From Rhizobacter sp. (GTDB lineage: Bacteria; Pseudomonadota; Gammaproteobacteria; Burkholderiales; Burkholderiaceae_C), in assembly GCA_019635355.1 (NCBI GenBank), contig JAHBZQ010000001.1, positions 1,364,001 through 1,428,000 of the forward strand: 64,000 nucleotides of DNA. The letters run 5' to 3'. Below the pieces are notes generated by a model that saw only the letters and a program-made list of their open reading frames with translations, was not told the DNA's origin and made no database searches. Below are positions 33,572 to 42,287 of this stretch, one piece after another (position 1 is the stretch's first letter; each line of letters opens with the position of its first letter). Both the position numbers and the translations under genes were made by a program.

Positions 33572-34525
33572 ATGAGCATCAGCCACTACATCAAGGAGAT
33601 CGGGCGCGGCAAGGAAGGCGCTCGGTCGCTCAAGCACGAGCAGGCACACGACCTGATGAGCCAGGTGCTCGACGGGAAGGTGACCGACCTCGAACTCGGC
33701 GCCTTCGCCCTCGCCATGCGCATCAAGGGCGAGACCATCGACGAGACCGCGGGCTTCCTGCAGGCCACCACCGAGCGCTGCCTGCCCATCGCGACCACCC
33801 GCCCGGCCGTGGTGCTGCCCTCGTACAACGGCGCGCGCAAGCTGCCCAACCTCACGCCGCTGCTGGCGCTGCTGCTGGCGCAGGAAGACATCCCGGTGCT
33901 CGTGCACGGCATGCCCGAAGACCCGGGCCGCGTGACCACCGCCGAGATCTTTCATGACCTGGGCCTGCCGATCGCGCGCGACGCCGGCGACGTGGCCGCC
34001 GCGTGGGCGCGGCACGAGCCGGTCTACATCCGCACCGATGTGTTGTGCCCGCCGCTGGCGCGCTTGCTCGATGCCCGCTGGACCATCGGCCTGCGCAACT
34101 CGGGCCACACCGTCGCCAAGCTGCTCGACCCGTGTGCAGCCGGCAGCGCAATGCGCGTCGTCAACTACACCCACCCGGAGTACGGGCAGATGTTGACCGG
34201 CTTCCTGCAGCACACCCTCGCCAACGCGATGCTGATGCGCGGCACCGAAGGCGAGCCGGTGGCCGACCCGCGCCGCCTGCCGAAGCTCGATGTGTTCATC
34301 GACGGCGTGGCCCGCACCGATCTTTCGGTGGCTGCGCATGATGGCGTGCTGCGCGAGCTGCCCGTGCTGCCGCGCACCTGCGACGCGGCCACCACGGCGA
34401 TGTACATCCAGTCGGTGATCAGCGGCGAGAAGCCGGCACCGGCACCCCTCATGCAGCAGGTCGCCTGCCTGCAGGCTTCGCTCGAAGCCCTTGCCCACGC
34501 CCATCCCCAGGAGAAATCGGCATGA
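33572..34525 (+). CDS. ybiB: YbiB/TrpD2-type phosphoribosyltransferase-like protein
   Basis: A 317-residue member of the anthranilate phosphoribosyltransferase fold, YbiB (TrpD2) branch. It begins MSISHYIKEIGRGKEGARSL, with DLELGAFALAMRIKGETIDE typical of the helical N-domain and LVHGMPEDPGRVTT in the catalytic-type domain. E. coli YbiB is reported to bind nucleic acid and to lack anthranilate transferase activity. No trp genes are near. The stop overlaps cobA (ATGA), and the upstream gene is nasA, so it is part of the nitrate operon; its role there is unknown. Confidence 0.9.
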   Translation: MSISHYIKEIGRGKEGARSLKHEQAHDLMSQVLDGKVTDLELGAFALAMRIKGETIDETAGFLQATTERCLPIATTRPAVVLPSYNGARKLPNLTPLLALLLAQEDIPVLVHGMPEDPGRVTTAEIFHDLGLPIARDAGDVAAAWARHEPVYIRTDVLCPPLARLLDARWTIGLRNSGHTVAKLLDPCAAGSAMRVVNYTHPEYGQMLTGFLQHTLANAMLMRGTEGEPVADPRRLPKLDVFIDGVARTDLSVAAHDGVLRELPVLPRTCDAATTAMYIQSVISGEKPAPAPLMQQVACLQASLEALAHAHPQEKSA

Positions 34526-35301
34526 CGCCCGCAGCAGTACACCGCCCGCAGGTCACCTTGGTCGGCGCCGGCCCCGGCGACCCGGAGCTGCTGACGGTCA
34601 AGGCCGTGCGGGCGATCCGCGCGGCGACGGTGCTGCTGGTCGACGACCTGGTGGGCGACGGCGTGCTGCGCTACGCCCGCCGCAGCACACGCATCGTGCG
34701 CGTGGGCAAGCGAGGCGGCTGCGCGAGCACGCCGCAGGCCTTCATCGAGAAGCTCATGGCAGCGGAGGCGCTCAAAGGCGAGCGTGTGGTGCGCCTCAAG
34801 GGCGGCGACCCGTTTGTCTTCGGCCGTGGCGGTGAGGAGGTCGAGCACCTGCGCGAGCTGGGCATCGAGGTGAACGTGGTCAACGGCATCACCTCGGGCC
34901 TGGCCGCCGTCACGTCGCTCAACGTACCGCTCACCCACCGTGACCACGCGCACGGCGTCATCTTCGTCACCGGCCACGCCAAGGAGCACGGCCGCTCGCC
35001 CGACTGGGCCACGCTGGCCGCCGCGGCGGCGCAGGGCCTCACGCTCGTCATCTACATGGGCGTCGCGCAGGCGGGCCACCTGCAGCAGGGGCTGCTCGAA
35101 GGCCTGGGCCACTCGACGCCGATTGCCGTGGTGCAGCACGCGAGCCTGCCGCACCAGCGCCACGCCGTCGGCACGCTCGGCGACCTGCCGGGCCTGATCG
35201 AGCGCGAAGGCCTGGGCAGCCCGGCCATCATCGTGGTCGGCGACGTGCTCCGGGGCCTGGCCGCCCTGCCCCTCGAAAGAGGGGCGACCCGGGCAGCCTG
35301 A
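34522..35301 (+). CDS. cobA: Uroporphyrinogen-III C-methyltransferase CobA/SUMT
   Basis: A SAM-dependent enzyme (259 residues) making precorrin-2, the precursor of sirohaem and corrinoids. Family motifs are LVGAGPGDPELLTVKAVRAI, RLKGGDPFVFGRGGEE and NVVNGITSGLAA. It overlaps ybiB by 4 bases and closes the nitrite/nitrate reductase operon. Its likely job is to supply sirohaem for NirB. The dehydrogenase/ferrochelatase step is not encoded here. The B12 operon in this window lacks corrin-ring genes, so a role in de novo B12 is not supported. Confidence 0.95.
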   Translation: MTPAAVHRPQVTLVGAGPGDPELLTVKAVRAIRAATVLLVDDLVGDGVLRYARRSTRIVRVGKRGGCASTPQAFIEKLMAAEALKGERVVRLKGGDPFVFGRGGEEVEHLRELGIEVNVVNGITSGLAAVTSLNVPLTHRDHAHGVIFVTGHAKEHGRSPDWATLAAAAAQGLTLVIYMGVAQAGHLQQGLLEGLGHSTPIAVVQHASLPHQRHAVGTLGDLPGLIEREGLGSPAIIVVGDVLRGLAALPLERGATRAA

Positions 35302-35353
35302 CCGCGCACGCCGACACGATAATCCCCGGCGTTTTGACGGACGGAGGGGACCG

Positions 35354-36487
35354 ATGCTCGAACTCGACAAGCTCAACCAGCTCACCGAATCCCACGGCGA
35401 GCTGCGCCGTGGCAAGGGCATGGTGACCGGCGTGATCGCGCTGGTGCTGGCCATGCTGTGCTTCCTGGGCGTGCTCGCCTTCCACTTCCCTCAGTACCTG
35501 ACCACGCCCGAGCTGCGCAAGAGCTACGACGTCAACGTCATCCGCACGATCATGCTGGTGGCCATCGGGATCTCGGGCGGGCTGTCGCTGTTCAACCTCA
35601 TCCGCGGCCGCAACCGCTGGCTGGCGCTGTGGACCTTCGGCCTGGTGGCGCTCACCCTGCTGCTCGGCGGCCACAAGGTCGAGGTCGATCCCAACTTCCC
35701 CGACCACACACCGTACATCGGCCTCGACTGGTTCATCCTCGACCTGCTCGGCTCCACGCTGATCTTCATCTTCATCGAGAAGATGTGGGCGCTGCGCAAG
35801 GATCAGCCCGTCTTCCGCGCCGAGTGGCAGACCGACATGCACCACTTCATCGTGAACCACATGGTGGTGGGCTTCATCCTGCTGGCCACCAACCTGCTGG
35901 TGCACAAGCTCTTCGGCTGGGCGGCGCACGACGGCATCCGCGGCTGGGTGGCGGGGCTCAACTTCTGGGTGGCGCTCTTCCTCATCATCCTGGTGGCCGA
36001 CCTCGTGCAGTACTGGACGCACCGCGCCTACCACGAGGTGCCGCTGCTGTGGCGCCTGCATGCGGTGCACCACAGCGTCAAAAGCATGGACTGGCTGGCC
36101 GGCTCGCGCCAGCACATCCTCGAGCTGCTGATCACCCGCACGCTGGTGCTGGCGCCGATCTACGTGCTCGGCTTCAGCAAGCAGGTGATCGATGCGTACA
36201 TCATCGTGGTGGGCTTCCAGGCGGTGTTCAACCACGCCAACGTGAGCGTGCGGCTCGGGCCGCTGCGCTATCTCATCGTCACGCCGAATTTCCACCACTG
36301 GCACCACTCGCAGGACGACGAGGCGATCGACAAGAACTACGCCGCGCACTTCGCATTCCTGGACTATCTCTTCGGCACCGCGGTGAAGTCAGACCGTGAG
36401 TGGCCCGCGCAGTACGGTGTGGTCGGCGACTACGTGCCCAACGGCTTCTGGAAGCAGGTCAAGTTTCCGTTTGTCTGGAAAGGCTGA
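35354..36487 (+). CDS. Fatty acid hydroxylase/sterol desaturase family membrane protein
   Basis: A polytopic membrane di-iron protein of 377 residues. The histidine clusters of the fatty acid hydroxylase superfamily are present in the second half: HRAYHE (about 222), HAVHHS (about 236) and NFHHWHHS (about 313). The N-terminal half adds four or so extra hydrophobic segments not needed for the catalytic core. The substrate is unknown; hopanoid, lipid or ether-lipid modification are possibilities from family membership only. GGAGGGG precedes the ATG. The stop lies 6 bases from the convergent MFS gene. Confidence 0.85.
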   Translation: MLELDKLNQLTESHGELRRGKGMVTGVIALVLAMLCFLGVLAFHFPQYLTTPELRKSYDVNVIRTIMLVAIGISGGLSLFNLIRGRNRWLALWTFGLVALTLLLGGHKVEVDPNFPDHTPYIGLDWFILDLLGSTLIFIFIEKMWALRKDQPVFRAEWQTDMHHFIVNHMVVGFILLATNLLVHKLFGWAAHDGIRGWVAGLNFWVALFLIILVADLVQYWTHRAYHEVPLLWRLHAVHHSVKSMDWLAGSRQHILELLITRTLVLAPIYVLGFSKQVIDAYIIVVGFQAVFNHANVSVRLGPLRYLIVTPNFHHWHHSQDDEAIDKNYAAHFAFLDYLFGTAVKSDREWPAQYGVVGDYVPNGFWKQVKFPFVWKG

Positions 36488-36493
36488 GCCTCT

Positions 36494-37654
36494 TCACTTG
36501 ACCGAGCCGAGCGCCTTGGGTGCCGCCATCCCGAGGATCGCGGCGAACACAGCAACCGAGGTCAGGCCGATCGTCAGCGACGAGTGCTCGGCGATCACGC
36601 CGATCAAGGGCGGCCCGGCCATCATCCCGAAGTAGCCGACCGACGCCACCACCGCGATGCCGTGCGCCGGGTTGGCATCGAGCTTCGCAGCCGAGCCGAA
36701 GAGCACCGGCACCACGTTCGCGAAGCCGAGCCCCACCAGCGCGAAGCCGACCAGCGTGGCGACCGGGTGGGCAATCAACAGCACGGCCGCCATCGACACC
36801 GCCGCCAGGGCAGCACTGGAGCTCATGAGCATGGCGGGCGACACACGGTCGCGCACCCAGTCACCGCCGAACCGGGCCGCCGCCATCGCGCCGCTGAAAC
36901 TGGCATAGGCCAGCGCCGCGACGTCGGGCGCGCTTTGCAGCTCCTGCGTCATGTAGAGCACGCTCCAGTCGTACATCGCCCCCTCGGCGATCAGGCCCAG
37001 TGCGGCCAGCACGCCCAGCAGGCCCAGCACCCCGCGCGGCCAGGCCAGGCCGTGGCCCTGCTGCGACGAGCCTGACACGGTGGAGAGCATCGACAGGCCA
37101 GCCACCACGACCAGCACTCCGCTGGCGAGTGAGGTCAACACCAGGTGCGCGTCGGGCGACACCCCGCGTGACAGCAGCACGCTTCCAAAGCCCGCCCCCA
37201 CCATGCCGCCGAGGCTGAACATGCCGTGGAAGCCGCTCATCAGGCTGCGCTTGCGCAGCGTTTCGATCTCGCTGGCCGCCGTGTTGATCGACACATCGAA
37301 GAGGCTCATGCCCACGCCGAAGGCGATCAGCAGCGCCACCAGCACCCAGTAGCTCTGGCTCGCCAGCAGGCCCACGAGGCTCGCCGCACAGAGGACGCCG
37401 GCGGCGATGCCCACACGCCTCGCCCCCCCGAGGCCGACGATGCGGCCCGCTTGCGTCAACGTGGCCACCGCGCCGACACCCGAGGCCAGCATCGCCATCG
37501 CCAGGGCCTGCTCGCCGAGCCCGTAGTGCTGCTTGACCGTCGGCACGTGCACGCCCCAAGTGGCGAACAAGGCGCCTGCGATGAAGAATTGCGCCCGCAC
37601 TGCGTGGGTCGCACGCATCAGGCTCTGTTGGGGGATCGGCGCGACAAGGCTCAT
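36494..37654 (-). CDS. YbjJ-like MFS transporter
   Basis: A major facilitator of 386 residues with about 12 hydrophobic segments. It starts with a short polar N-terminus and the helix RAQFFIAGALFATWGVHVPTVK. GMSLFDVSINTAASEIETL and SGFHGMFSLGGMVGAGFGS are typical of the YbjJ/fucose-permease-like group. The substrate is not known. It is divergent from the flavoprotein gene, with 39 bases between start codons. Confidence 0.82.
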   Translation of the reverse strand: MSLVAPIPQQSLMRATHAVRAQFFIAGALFATWGVHVPTVKQHYGLGEQALAMAMLASGVGAVATLTQAGRIVGLGGARRVGIAAGVLCAASLVGLLASQSYWVLVALLIAFGVGMSLFDVSINTAASEIETLRKRSLMSGFHGMFSLGGMVGAGFGSVLLSRGVSPDAHLVLTSLASGVLVVVAGLSMLSTVSGSSQQGHGLAWPRGVLGLLGVLAALGLIAEGAMYDWSVLYMTQELQSAPDVAALAYASFSGAMAAARFGGDWVRDRVSPAMLMSSSAALAAVSMAAVLLIAHPVATLVGFALVGLGFANVVPVLFGSAAKLDANPAHGIAVVASVGYFGMMAGPPLIGVIAEHSSLTIGLTSVAVFAAILGMAAPKALGSVK

Positions 37655-37693
37655 GGGGCGGCGATTCTAGGAATCGCTCGGGATAATCGCGCG

Positions 37694-38911
37694 ATGGGGA
37701 GATTCGATGCAGTCGTGATCGGTGGGGGTGCCGCGGGCTTGTTCTGTGCCGGCATGGCGGGCCAGAGGGGCGCCAAGGTCTTGCTGATCGACCACAGCGA
37801 GAAGGTGGCCGAGAAGATCCGCATCTCGGGCGGCGGGCGCTGCAACTTCACCAACCGCGACGCCGGGCCGGCGAATTTCCTCTCGGCCAACCCGCACTTC
37901 TGTCGCTCGGCACTCGCACGCTACACGCCGCAGGATTTCATCGCGCTGGTGCAGCGCCACCGCATCCCCTGGCACGAGAAGCACAAGGGGCAGCTCTTTT
38001 GCGACGAATCGTCGGAAGACATCATCGGCATGCTGCTGCGCGAATGCGAGCAAGGCCGCGTGACGCGCTGGCATGGGTGTGGGGTGCAGGCGGTGCGGGC
38101 GGCCGGCAGCGGGTTCGAGCTCGACACGGCGCAAGGCACCGTTCGCGCCGACAAGGTCGTCGTGGCCACCGGCGGCCTCTCGATCCCCAAGATCGGCGCC
38201 AGTGACTTCGGCTATCGGCTGGCGAAGCAGTTCGGCCACCGCCTCGTCGAGACCCGGCCGGCGCTGGTGCCACTCACTTTTGATGCGACAGCTTGGGCGC
38301 CTTTTTCAGCACTGTCGGGACTGTCGCTTCCGGTCGAGATCCGCACTTGGCCCGCCAAGGGCGGCATGGCCTTCCTCGAAGACCTGCTCTTTACCCACCG
38401 CGGGCTGAGCGGCCCGGCCGTGTTGCAGATTTCGAGCTATTGGCAACCCGGCACGCCGATTCGGCTCGACTTGGCGCCGCAGCACGACCTGGCCCACCAC
38501 CTGACGCAGGCCAAGTCGGGCTCGAAGCGCAAGCTGCAGACAGAGCTGGCCGGATTGCTGCCCCAGCGCCTGGCCGAAGGCTGGCTGGCCCGCTACCCCG
38601 ACATCGCCGACCGTCCCCTGGCCGACCTCAAAGACCGCGACCTGCAAACCCTCGCCCAGAGCCTGCAAGCCTGGGAACTCACCCCCTCCGGCACGGAGGG
38701 CTACCGCAAGGCCGAAGTCACTGCCGGCGGCGTCGACACCCGCGAACTCAGCTCGCAGACCCTCGAAAGCCGCCTGATGCCCGGTCTCTTCTTCATCGGC
38801 GAGGTGGTCGACGTGACCGGCTGGCTCGGCGGTTACAACTTCCAGTGGGCCTGGGCCAGCGCCGCCGCCTGCGCCCAAGCTTTGGCAGCGCCCTCTCCGA
38901 GCGGCCACTAA
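37694..38911 (+). CDS. BaiN/HI0933-family flavoprotein
   Basis: A 405-residue FAD-dependent protein of the HI0933/BaiN (formerly YhiN) family. The Rossmann motif VIGGGAAGLFCAGMAG is at the N-terminus, followed by SGGGRCNFTNRD, the family hallmark, and C-terminal FFIGEVVDVTGWLGGYNFQWAW. It is an NAD(P)/FAD oxidoreductase; the physiological substrate in this lineage is unknown. The ATG at 37694 is 6 bases after a GATAAT box and has no clear ribosome binding site, so the message may be leaderless. Confidence 0.9.
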   Translation: MGRFDAVVIGGGAAGLFCAGMAGQRGAKVLLIDHSEKVAEKIRISGGGRCNFTNRDAGPANFLSANPHFCRSALARYTPQDFIALVQRHRIPWHEKHKGQLFCDESSEDIIGMLLRECEQGRVTRWHGCGVQAVRAAGSGFELDTAQGTVRADKVVVATGGLSIPKIGASDFGYRLAKQFGHRLVETRPALVPLTFDATAWAPFSALSGLSLPVEIRTWPAKGGMAFLEDLLFTHRGLSGPAVLQISSYWQPGTPIRLDLAPQHDLAHHLTQAKSGSKRKLQTELAGLLPQRLAEGWLARYPDIADRPLADLKDRDLQTLAQSLQAWELTPSGTEGYRKAEVTAGGVDTRELSSQTLESRLMPGLFFIGEVVDVTGWLGGYNFQWAWASAAACAQALAAPSPSGH

Positions 38912-38918
38912 CCTGTGC

Positions 38919-38946
38919 TTGCCAGCCAGGATTCCCTGGCTATAAT
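38919..38946 (+). promoter_or_regulatory. Sigma-70 promoter of rpsU with palindromic spacer
   Basis: TTGCCA (38919-38924) and a perfect TATAAT (38941-38946) with a 16-base spacer form the best sigma-70 promoter in the window. The spacer is filled by the inverted repeat AGCCAGG-ATTC-CCTGGCT (38924-38941), touching both boxes, so a repressor could sit there. The transcript would have a leader of roughly 105 bases before rpsU. Confidence 0.8.
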
Positions 38947-39059
38947 CGCCGTCTTTGCTGGCAAAACCCGCGTGTCGATTCGCCCAGCACACCAGGCTGG
39001 ATTCCGGAACCTCCTTCCTGGCACCCCGAGCGAACACCGAGCGCACAACTTCTGAATCC

Positions 39060-39272
39060 ATGACTTCTATTCGCGTCAAAGAAAACGAACCGTTCGACGT
39101 GGCCCTGCGCCGCTTCAAGCGCACGATTGAAAAGCTGGGCCTGCTGACCGACCTGCGCGCCCGCGAGTTCTACGAAAAGCCCACCGCCGAGCGCAAGCGC
39201 AAGAAGGCGGCCGCGGTGAAGCGCCACTTCAAGCGCATCCGCAGCATGCAGCTGCCCAAGCGCCTGTACTGA
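39060..39272 (+). CDS. rpsU: Ribosomal protein bS21
   Basis: A 70-residue basic protein of the small ribosomal subunit that helps initiation-complex formation. MTSIRVKENEPFDVALRRFKR and the Lys/Arg-rich tail (KKAAAVKRHFKRIRSMQLPK) are typical. The frame is open upstream to 38955 but the family begins at ATG 39060. It has its own strong promoter and an intrinsic terminator, so most transcripts are probably monocistronic. Read-through into the yqeY-like gene is possible. Confidence 0.97.
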   Translation: MTSIRVKENEPFDVALRRFKRTIEKLGLLTDLRAREFYEKPTAERKRKKAAAVKRHFKRIRSMQLPKRLY

Positions 39273-39291
39273 TCCCTCGCGGATCCTCGGC

Positions 39292-39321
39292 AAAGCCCGC
39301 ACACTGCGGGCTTTGTTGTTT
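39292..39321 (+). terminator. Intrinsic terminator after rpsU
   Basis: AAAGCCCGC-ACACT-GCGGGCTTT gives a 9-bp stem, followed by GTTGTTT. It lies 20 bases after the rpsU stop and 20 bases before the next gene's ATG. Confidence 0.85.
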
Positions 39322-39341
39322 CTAGCCCGGAGAAACATGCC

Positions 39342-39788
39342 ATGAGTCTCAAAGACCAGATCACCGAAGACATGAAGACCGCGATGAAGGCCAAGGAAGC
39401 CGATCGCCTGCTCACCATCCGCGGCCTGATGGCGGCGATGAAGCAGAAGGAAGTCGACGAACGCGTGACGCTCGACGATGCGGCCATCATCGGCATCGTC
39501 GACAAGCTCATCAAGCAGCGTAAGGATTCGATCAGCCAGTTCGCCGCCGCCGGCCGCACCGACTTGGTCGACAAGGAAACGGCCGAGCTGAAGGTGCTGG
39601 AGACCTACCTGCCGCAGCGCATGAGCGCCGATGAGATCACCGCTGAAGTGGCGAAGATCGTGGCGAGCCTCGGCGCCAGCGGACCGGGCGACATGGGCAA
39701 GGTGATGGGCGCCGTGAAGGCGCAACTCGCCGGCAAGGCCGACATGGGCCTCGTCTCCGCCGCCGTCAAACAAGCACTTGCCCGCTGA
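39342..39788 (+). CDS. GatB/YqeY-domain protein
   Basis: A 148-residue all-helical protein of the YqeY family, related to the tail domain of the GatB amidotransferase subunit. It begins MSLKDQITEDMKTAMKAKEADRLLTIR, with KQRKDSISQFAAAGRTDLVDKE in the middle. It may bind tRNA or act in Gln-tRNA biology; function is unproven. The order rpsU-yqeY (then usually dnaG-rpoD) is widely conserved, but here dnaG does not follow. AGAAACATGCC precedes the ATG. Confidence 0.92.
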   Translation: MSLKDQITEDMKTAMKAKEADRLLTIRGLMAAMKQKEVDERVTLDDAAIIGIVDKLIKQRKDSISQFAAAGRTDLVDKETAELKVLETYLPQRMSADEITAEVAKIVASLGASGPGDMGKVMGAVKAQLAGKADMGLVSAAVKQALAR

Positions 39789-39798
39789 GGTATCCGCC

Positions 39799-40143
39799 AT
39801 GACGACTCCCCATGTGATGCCCGTGGCGCCCGATGTGTGCGTCGCCCCGCAACTCGACCCGTCGGCCATGGCGTGGGCCGCGCAGAACGGCTTCAAGAGC
39901 GTGGTCAACAACCGCCCCGATTTCGAAGGCGGCCCCGACCAGCCGACCAATGCCGCCATCGAAGCCGCCGCCCGCGCGGCTGGCCTCGAATACGCCTTCC
40001 TGCCGGTGAACGGCGCCTACCAGTCGCCGGAAGAGATCGAGCGCTTCGCCGAGCTGCTGCGCACGATGCCGAGGCCCCTGCTCGCCTTCTGCCGCTCGGG
40101 CGCCCGCTCGGGCAGGCTCTACCAGGCCGCCGCCAGCCTCTGA
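39799..40143 (+). CDS. DUF442/TIGR01244-type phosphatase-like protein
   Basis: A 114-residue protein of the DUF442 (TIGR01244, BlhA-like) group, distantly related to dual-specificity phosphatases. FKSVVNNRPDFEGGPDQPTNAAIEAAARAAGLEYAF is family-typical, and the C-terminal CRSGARSGRLY resembles the Cys-x5-Arg phosphatase loop. Relatives are annotated as sulfur transferases or phosphatases; activity here is unknown. ATG 39799 is preferred over an in-frame start at 39778, which overlaps the previous gene. Confidence 0.82.
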   Translation: MTTPHVMPVAPDVCVAPQLDPSAMAWAAQNGFKSVVNNRPDFEGGPDQPTNAAIEAAARAAGLEYAFLPVNGAYQSPEEIERFAELLRTMPRPLLAFCRSGARSGRLYQAAASL

Positions 40144-40159
40144 CCCCACGGCGCCCGCC

Positions 40160-41539
40160 ATGCGCCTCAAGCTCAAGGTCTTCCTGCTGGCGGTGATCCC
40201 GCTGCTGGCCTCGGCCGCGCTCATCGCGTGGGCGGTGGGCCAGCAGGAGAAGAGCCTCTCCGAGCGCGAACGTGCACTCGTCGAGTCGGCGTACATGGCG
40301 AACAAGGAAGCGGAGCTTCGCCACTACGTCGACCTCGCGCAGAGCGTGATCGCCCCGCTGTACCAGTCCGGCCGCGACGACGCGGCCACGCGCGCCGAAG
40401 CCATGCGCCTGCTCGCCGCGCTCGACTACGGCGCCGACGGCTACTTCTTCCTCTACGACCTCGACGGGCGCAACCTCATGCACCCGCGCCAGCCCGAACT
40501 CATGGGCCGCAACCTGTGGGAGATGCGCGACGCGCAAGGCCAGCCCATCATCCAGCAGCTCATCGGGAAAGCGCGCGAAGGCGGTGGCTACGTGCAATAC
40601 GTCTGGCAGAAGCCGTCATCGCAACAGATCACGCCCAAGCTCGGCTACGTGATCGCGCTGCCGCGCTGGAACTGGATGCTCGGCACCGGGCTGTACCTCG
40701 ACGACATCCACGCCACACTCGCGCAGCTCGACCAGCAGGTCAGCGACAACGTGCGCACCACCATGTGGTGGATCGCCGGCATCGCACTCGCCGGCATTGC
40801 GGTGCTTGGCGCCTGCGGCCTCGCCTTCAACCTCAGCGAATCGCGCGAAGCCGACCACAAGCTGCGCCTGCTCGCGCGCCAGGTGGTGAAGTCGCAGGAA
40901 GACGAACGCGCCCACCTCTCACGCGAGCTGCACGACGGCACCAGCCAGACCCTCGTCTCGATCAAGCTCCTGCTCGAATCGGCGCAGGCCCAGCTCGACC
41001 GGGGCGAACGCAACGCCCCGCTGGCCAAGGCGCTGGCCCGCCTCAACGACGCCCTGCACGAGGTACGCAACATCTCGCACCGCCTGCGCCCGGCCGAGCT
41101 CGACGTGCTGGGCCTGCCCGCTGCGCTCGAACAGATGGGCCGCGAGTTCAGCGAGCACAGCGAGATGGCGTTCGACATGCGCGTAGGCGGTGCTGCATCG
41201 CCCCTGCCCGATGCGGTGAGCACCGTGCTCTTCCGCGTCACGCAAGAGGCCCTGACCAACATCGAGAAGCATGCCCAGGCCGGCGAAGTGCAGGTGCGCC
41301 TCATCTTCGGCACGACGGGCGTGCGCCTGCGCATCACCGATGACGGCATCGGCTTCGACGCACAAGCCGTGGCGCTCGACCCGCGCCGCGGCATCGGCTT
41401 GCGCAACATGCGCGAACGGGTCGAATCGATTGGTGGGCGCTTCCAGGTGCGCTCGCAACGGGGCCGCACCGAAGTCGTGGTCGATGTGCCGGCGGCCTCA
41501 CTCCGGCGCCTTTCCCCCTCCGAGCGCCTGGCCGCATGA
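40160..41539 (+). CDS. Cache-domain NarX-type sensor histidine kinase
   Basis: A membrane sensor of 459 residues. Transmembrane segments lie at about 7-27 and 203-224, flanking a periplasmic single-Cache domain (DYGADGYFFLYDLDGRNLMHPRQPELMG...WNWMLGTGLYLDDI). Such domains often bind small carboxylates or amines. A HisKA_3 dimerisation helix follows with the phosphoacceptor His258 in LSRELHDGTSQTL, then a HATPase domain (TQEALTNIEKHAQAG; DDGIGF; GIGLRNMRERV). It overlaps the response-regulator gene by 4 bases. The TRAP genes directly downstream suggest that the pair senses and controls uptake of an organic acid. Confidence 0.92.
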   Translation: MRLKLKVFLLAVIPLLASAALIAWAVGQQEKSLSERERALVESAYMANKEAELRHYVDLAQSVIAPLYQSGRDDAATRAEAMRLLAALDYGADGYFFLYDLDGRNLMHPRQPELMGRNLWEMRDAQGQPIIQQLIGKAREGGGYVQYVWQKPSSQQITPKLGYVIALPRWNWMLGTGLYLDDIHATLAQLDQQVSDNVRTTMWWIAGIALAGIAVLGACGLAFNLSESREADHKLRLLARQVVKSQEDERAHLSRELHDGTSQTLVSIKLLLESAQAQLDRGERNAPLAKALARLNDALHEVRNISHRLRPAELDVLGLPAALEQMGREFSEHSEMAFDMRVGGAASPLPDAVSTVLFRVTQEALTNIEKHAQAGEVQVRLIFGTTGVRLRITDDGIGFDAQAVALDPRRGIGLRNMRERVESIGGRFQVRSQRGRTEVVVDVPAASLRRLSPSERLAA

Positions 41540-42168
41540 ACACGACCCGCATCGCCATCGTCGACGACCACCCGCTGGTGCGAGACGGCTTGAAGCTGCG
41601 CCTGTCGGCCCAGCCCGCCCTCGCCCTGGTCGGCGAAGCGGGCGATGCCGCCGAGGCCTTCGACATGGTCGAGCGCCACGCCCCCGAACTCGTGCTGATG
41701 GACGTCGGCATGAAGGGCACCAACGGCATCGACCTCACCGCCCAGTTGCTGCGGCAGCACCCGCGCCTGCGCGTGCTGATGCTCAGCATGTACGACAACC
41801 CCGAATACGTGAACCGCGCCATGCAGGCCGGCGCCCGCGGCTACGTGCTGAAAGACGCCCCGTCGGACGAGATCCTCGACGCGATTGCCGCCATCAACGC
41901 CGGCCGCACGTATCTCAGCGCCGCCATCTCCGGGCGCATGTCGCGTTCGCAGGCCCCGCGGCCGGTGCTGTCGCCGCGCGAGAGCGAGATCCTGGCCGGC
42001 CTGGCCCGCGGCCACGCCAGCCGCCAGATCGCCGAAGCCCTGGGCCTGAGCGTGCGCACCGTCGAAACCCACCGCCAGAACATCAAGCGCAAGCTTGGGC
42101 TGGAGGGCCAGGCCGAACTCATCAAGTACGCGGTCGAGCACTGCCGTGACCACGCGCCGGGCACGTAA
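41536..42168 (+). CDS. LuxR/NarL-family response regulator
   Basis: A 210-residue response regulator. The receiver domain has the acidic pair Asp10-Asp11, phosphoacceptor Asp56 (LVLMDVGMKG) and the conserved Lys in GYVLKDAPSDE. The C-terminal HTH (LSPRESEILAGLARGHASRQIAEALGLSVRTVETH) is of the LuxR type. It is coupled to the upstream sensor kinase. No binding site could be identified in the 119-base gap to dctQ. Confidence 0.93.
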   Translation: MNTTRIAIVDDHPLVRDGLKLRLSAQPALALVGEAGDAAEAFDMVERHAPELVLMDVGMKGTNGIDLTAQLLRQHPRLRVLMLSMYDNPEYVNRAMQAGARGYVLKDAPSDEILDAIAAINAGRTYLSAAISGRMSRSQAPRPVLSPRESEILAGLARGHASRQIAEALGLSVRTVETHRQNIKRKLGLEGQAELIKYAVEHCRDHAPGT

Positions 42169-42287
42169 AACCACTTAGCGGAAAGACCCGTGGCGCACCA
42201 GGGCCGAATCGGTTCTGATCCAGCCTGCCGCCGGTGTGCCCACGAGGCGCCTGCGCATCCGATCTCTCAAAACCTCCGGAGACTCCC

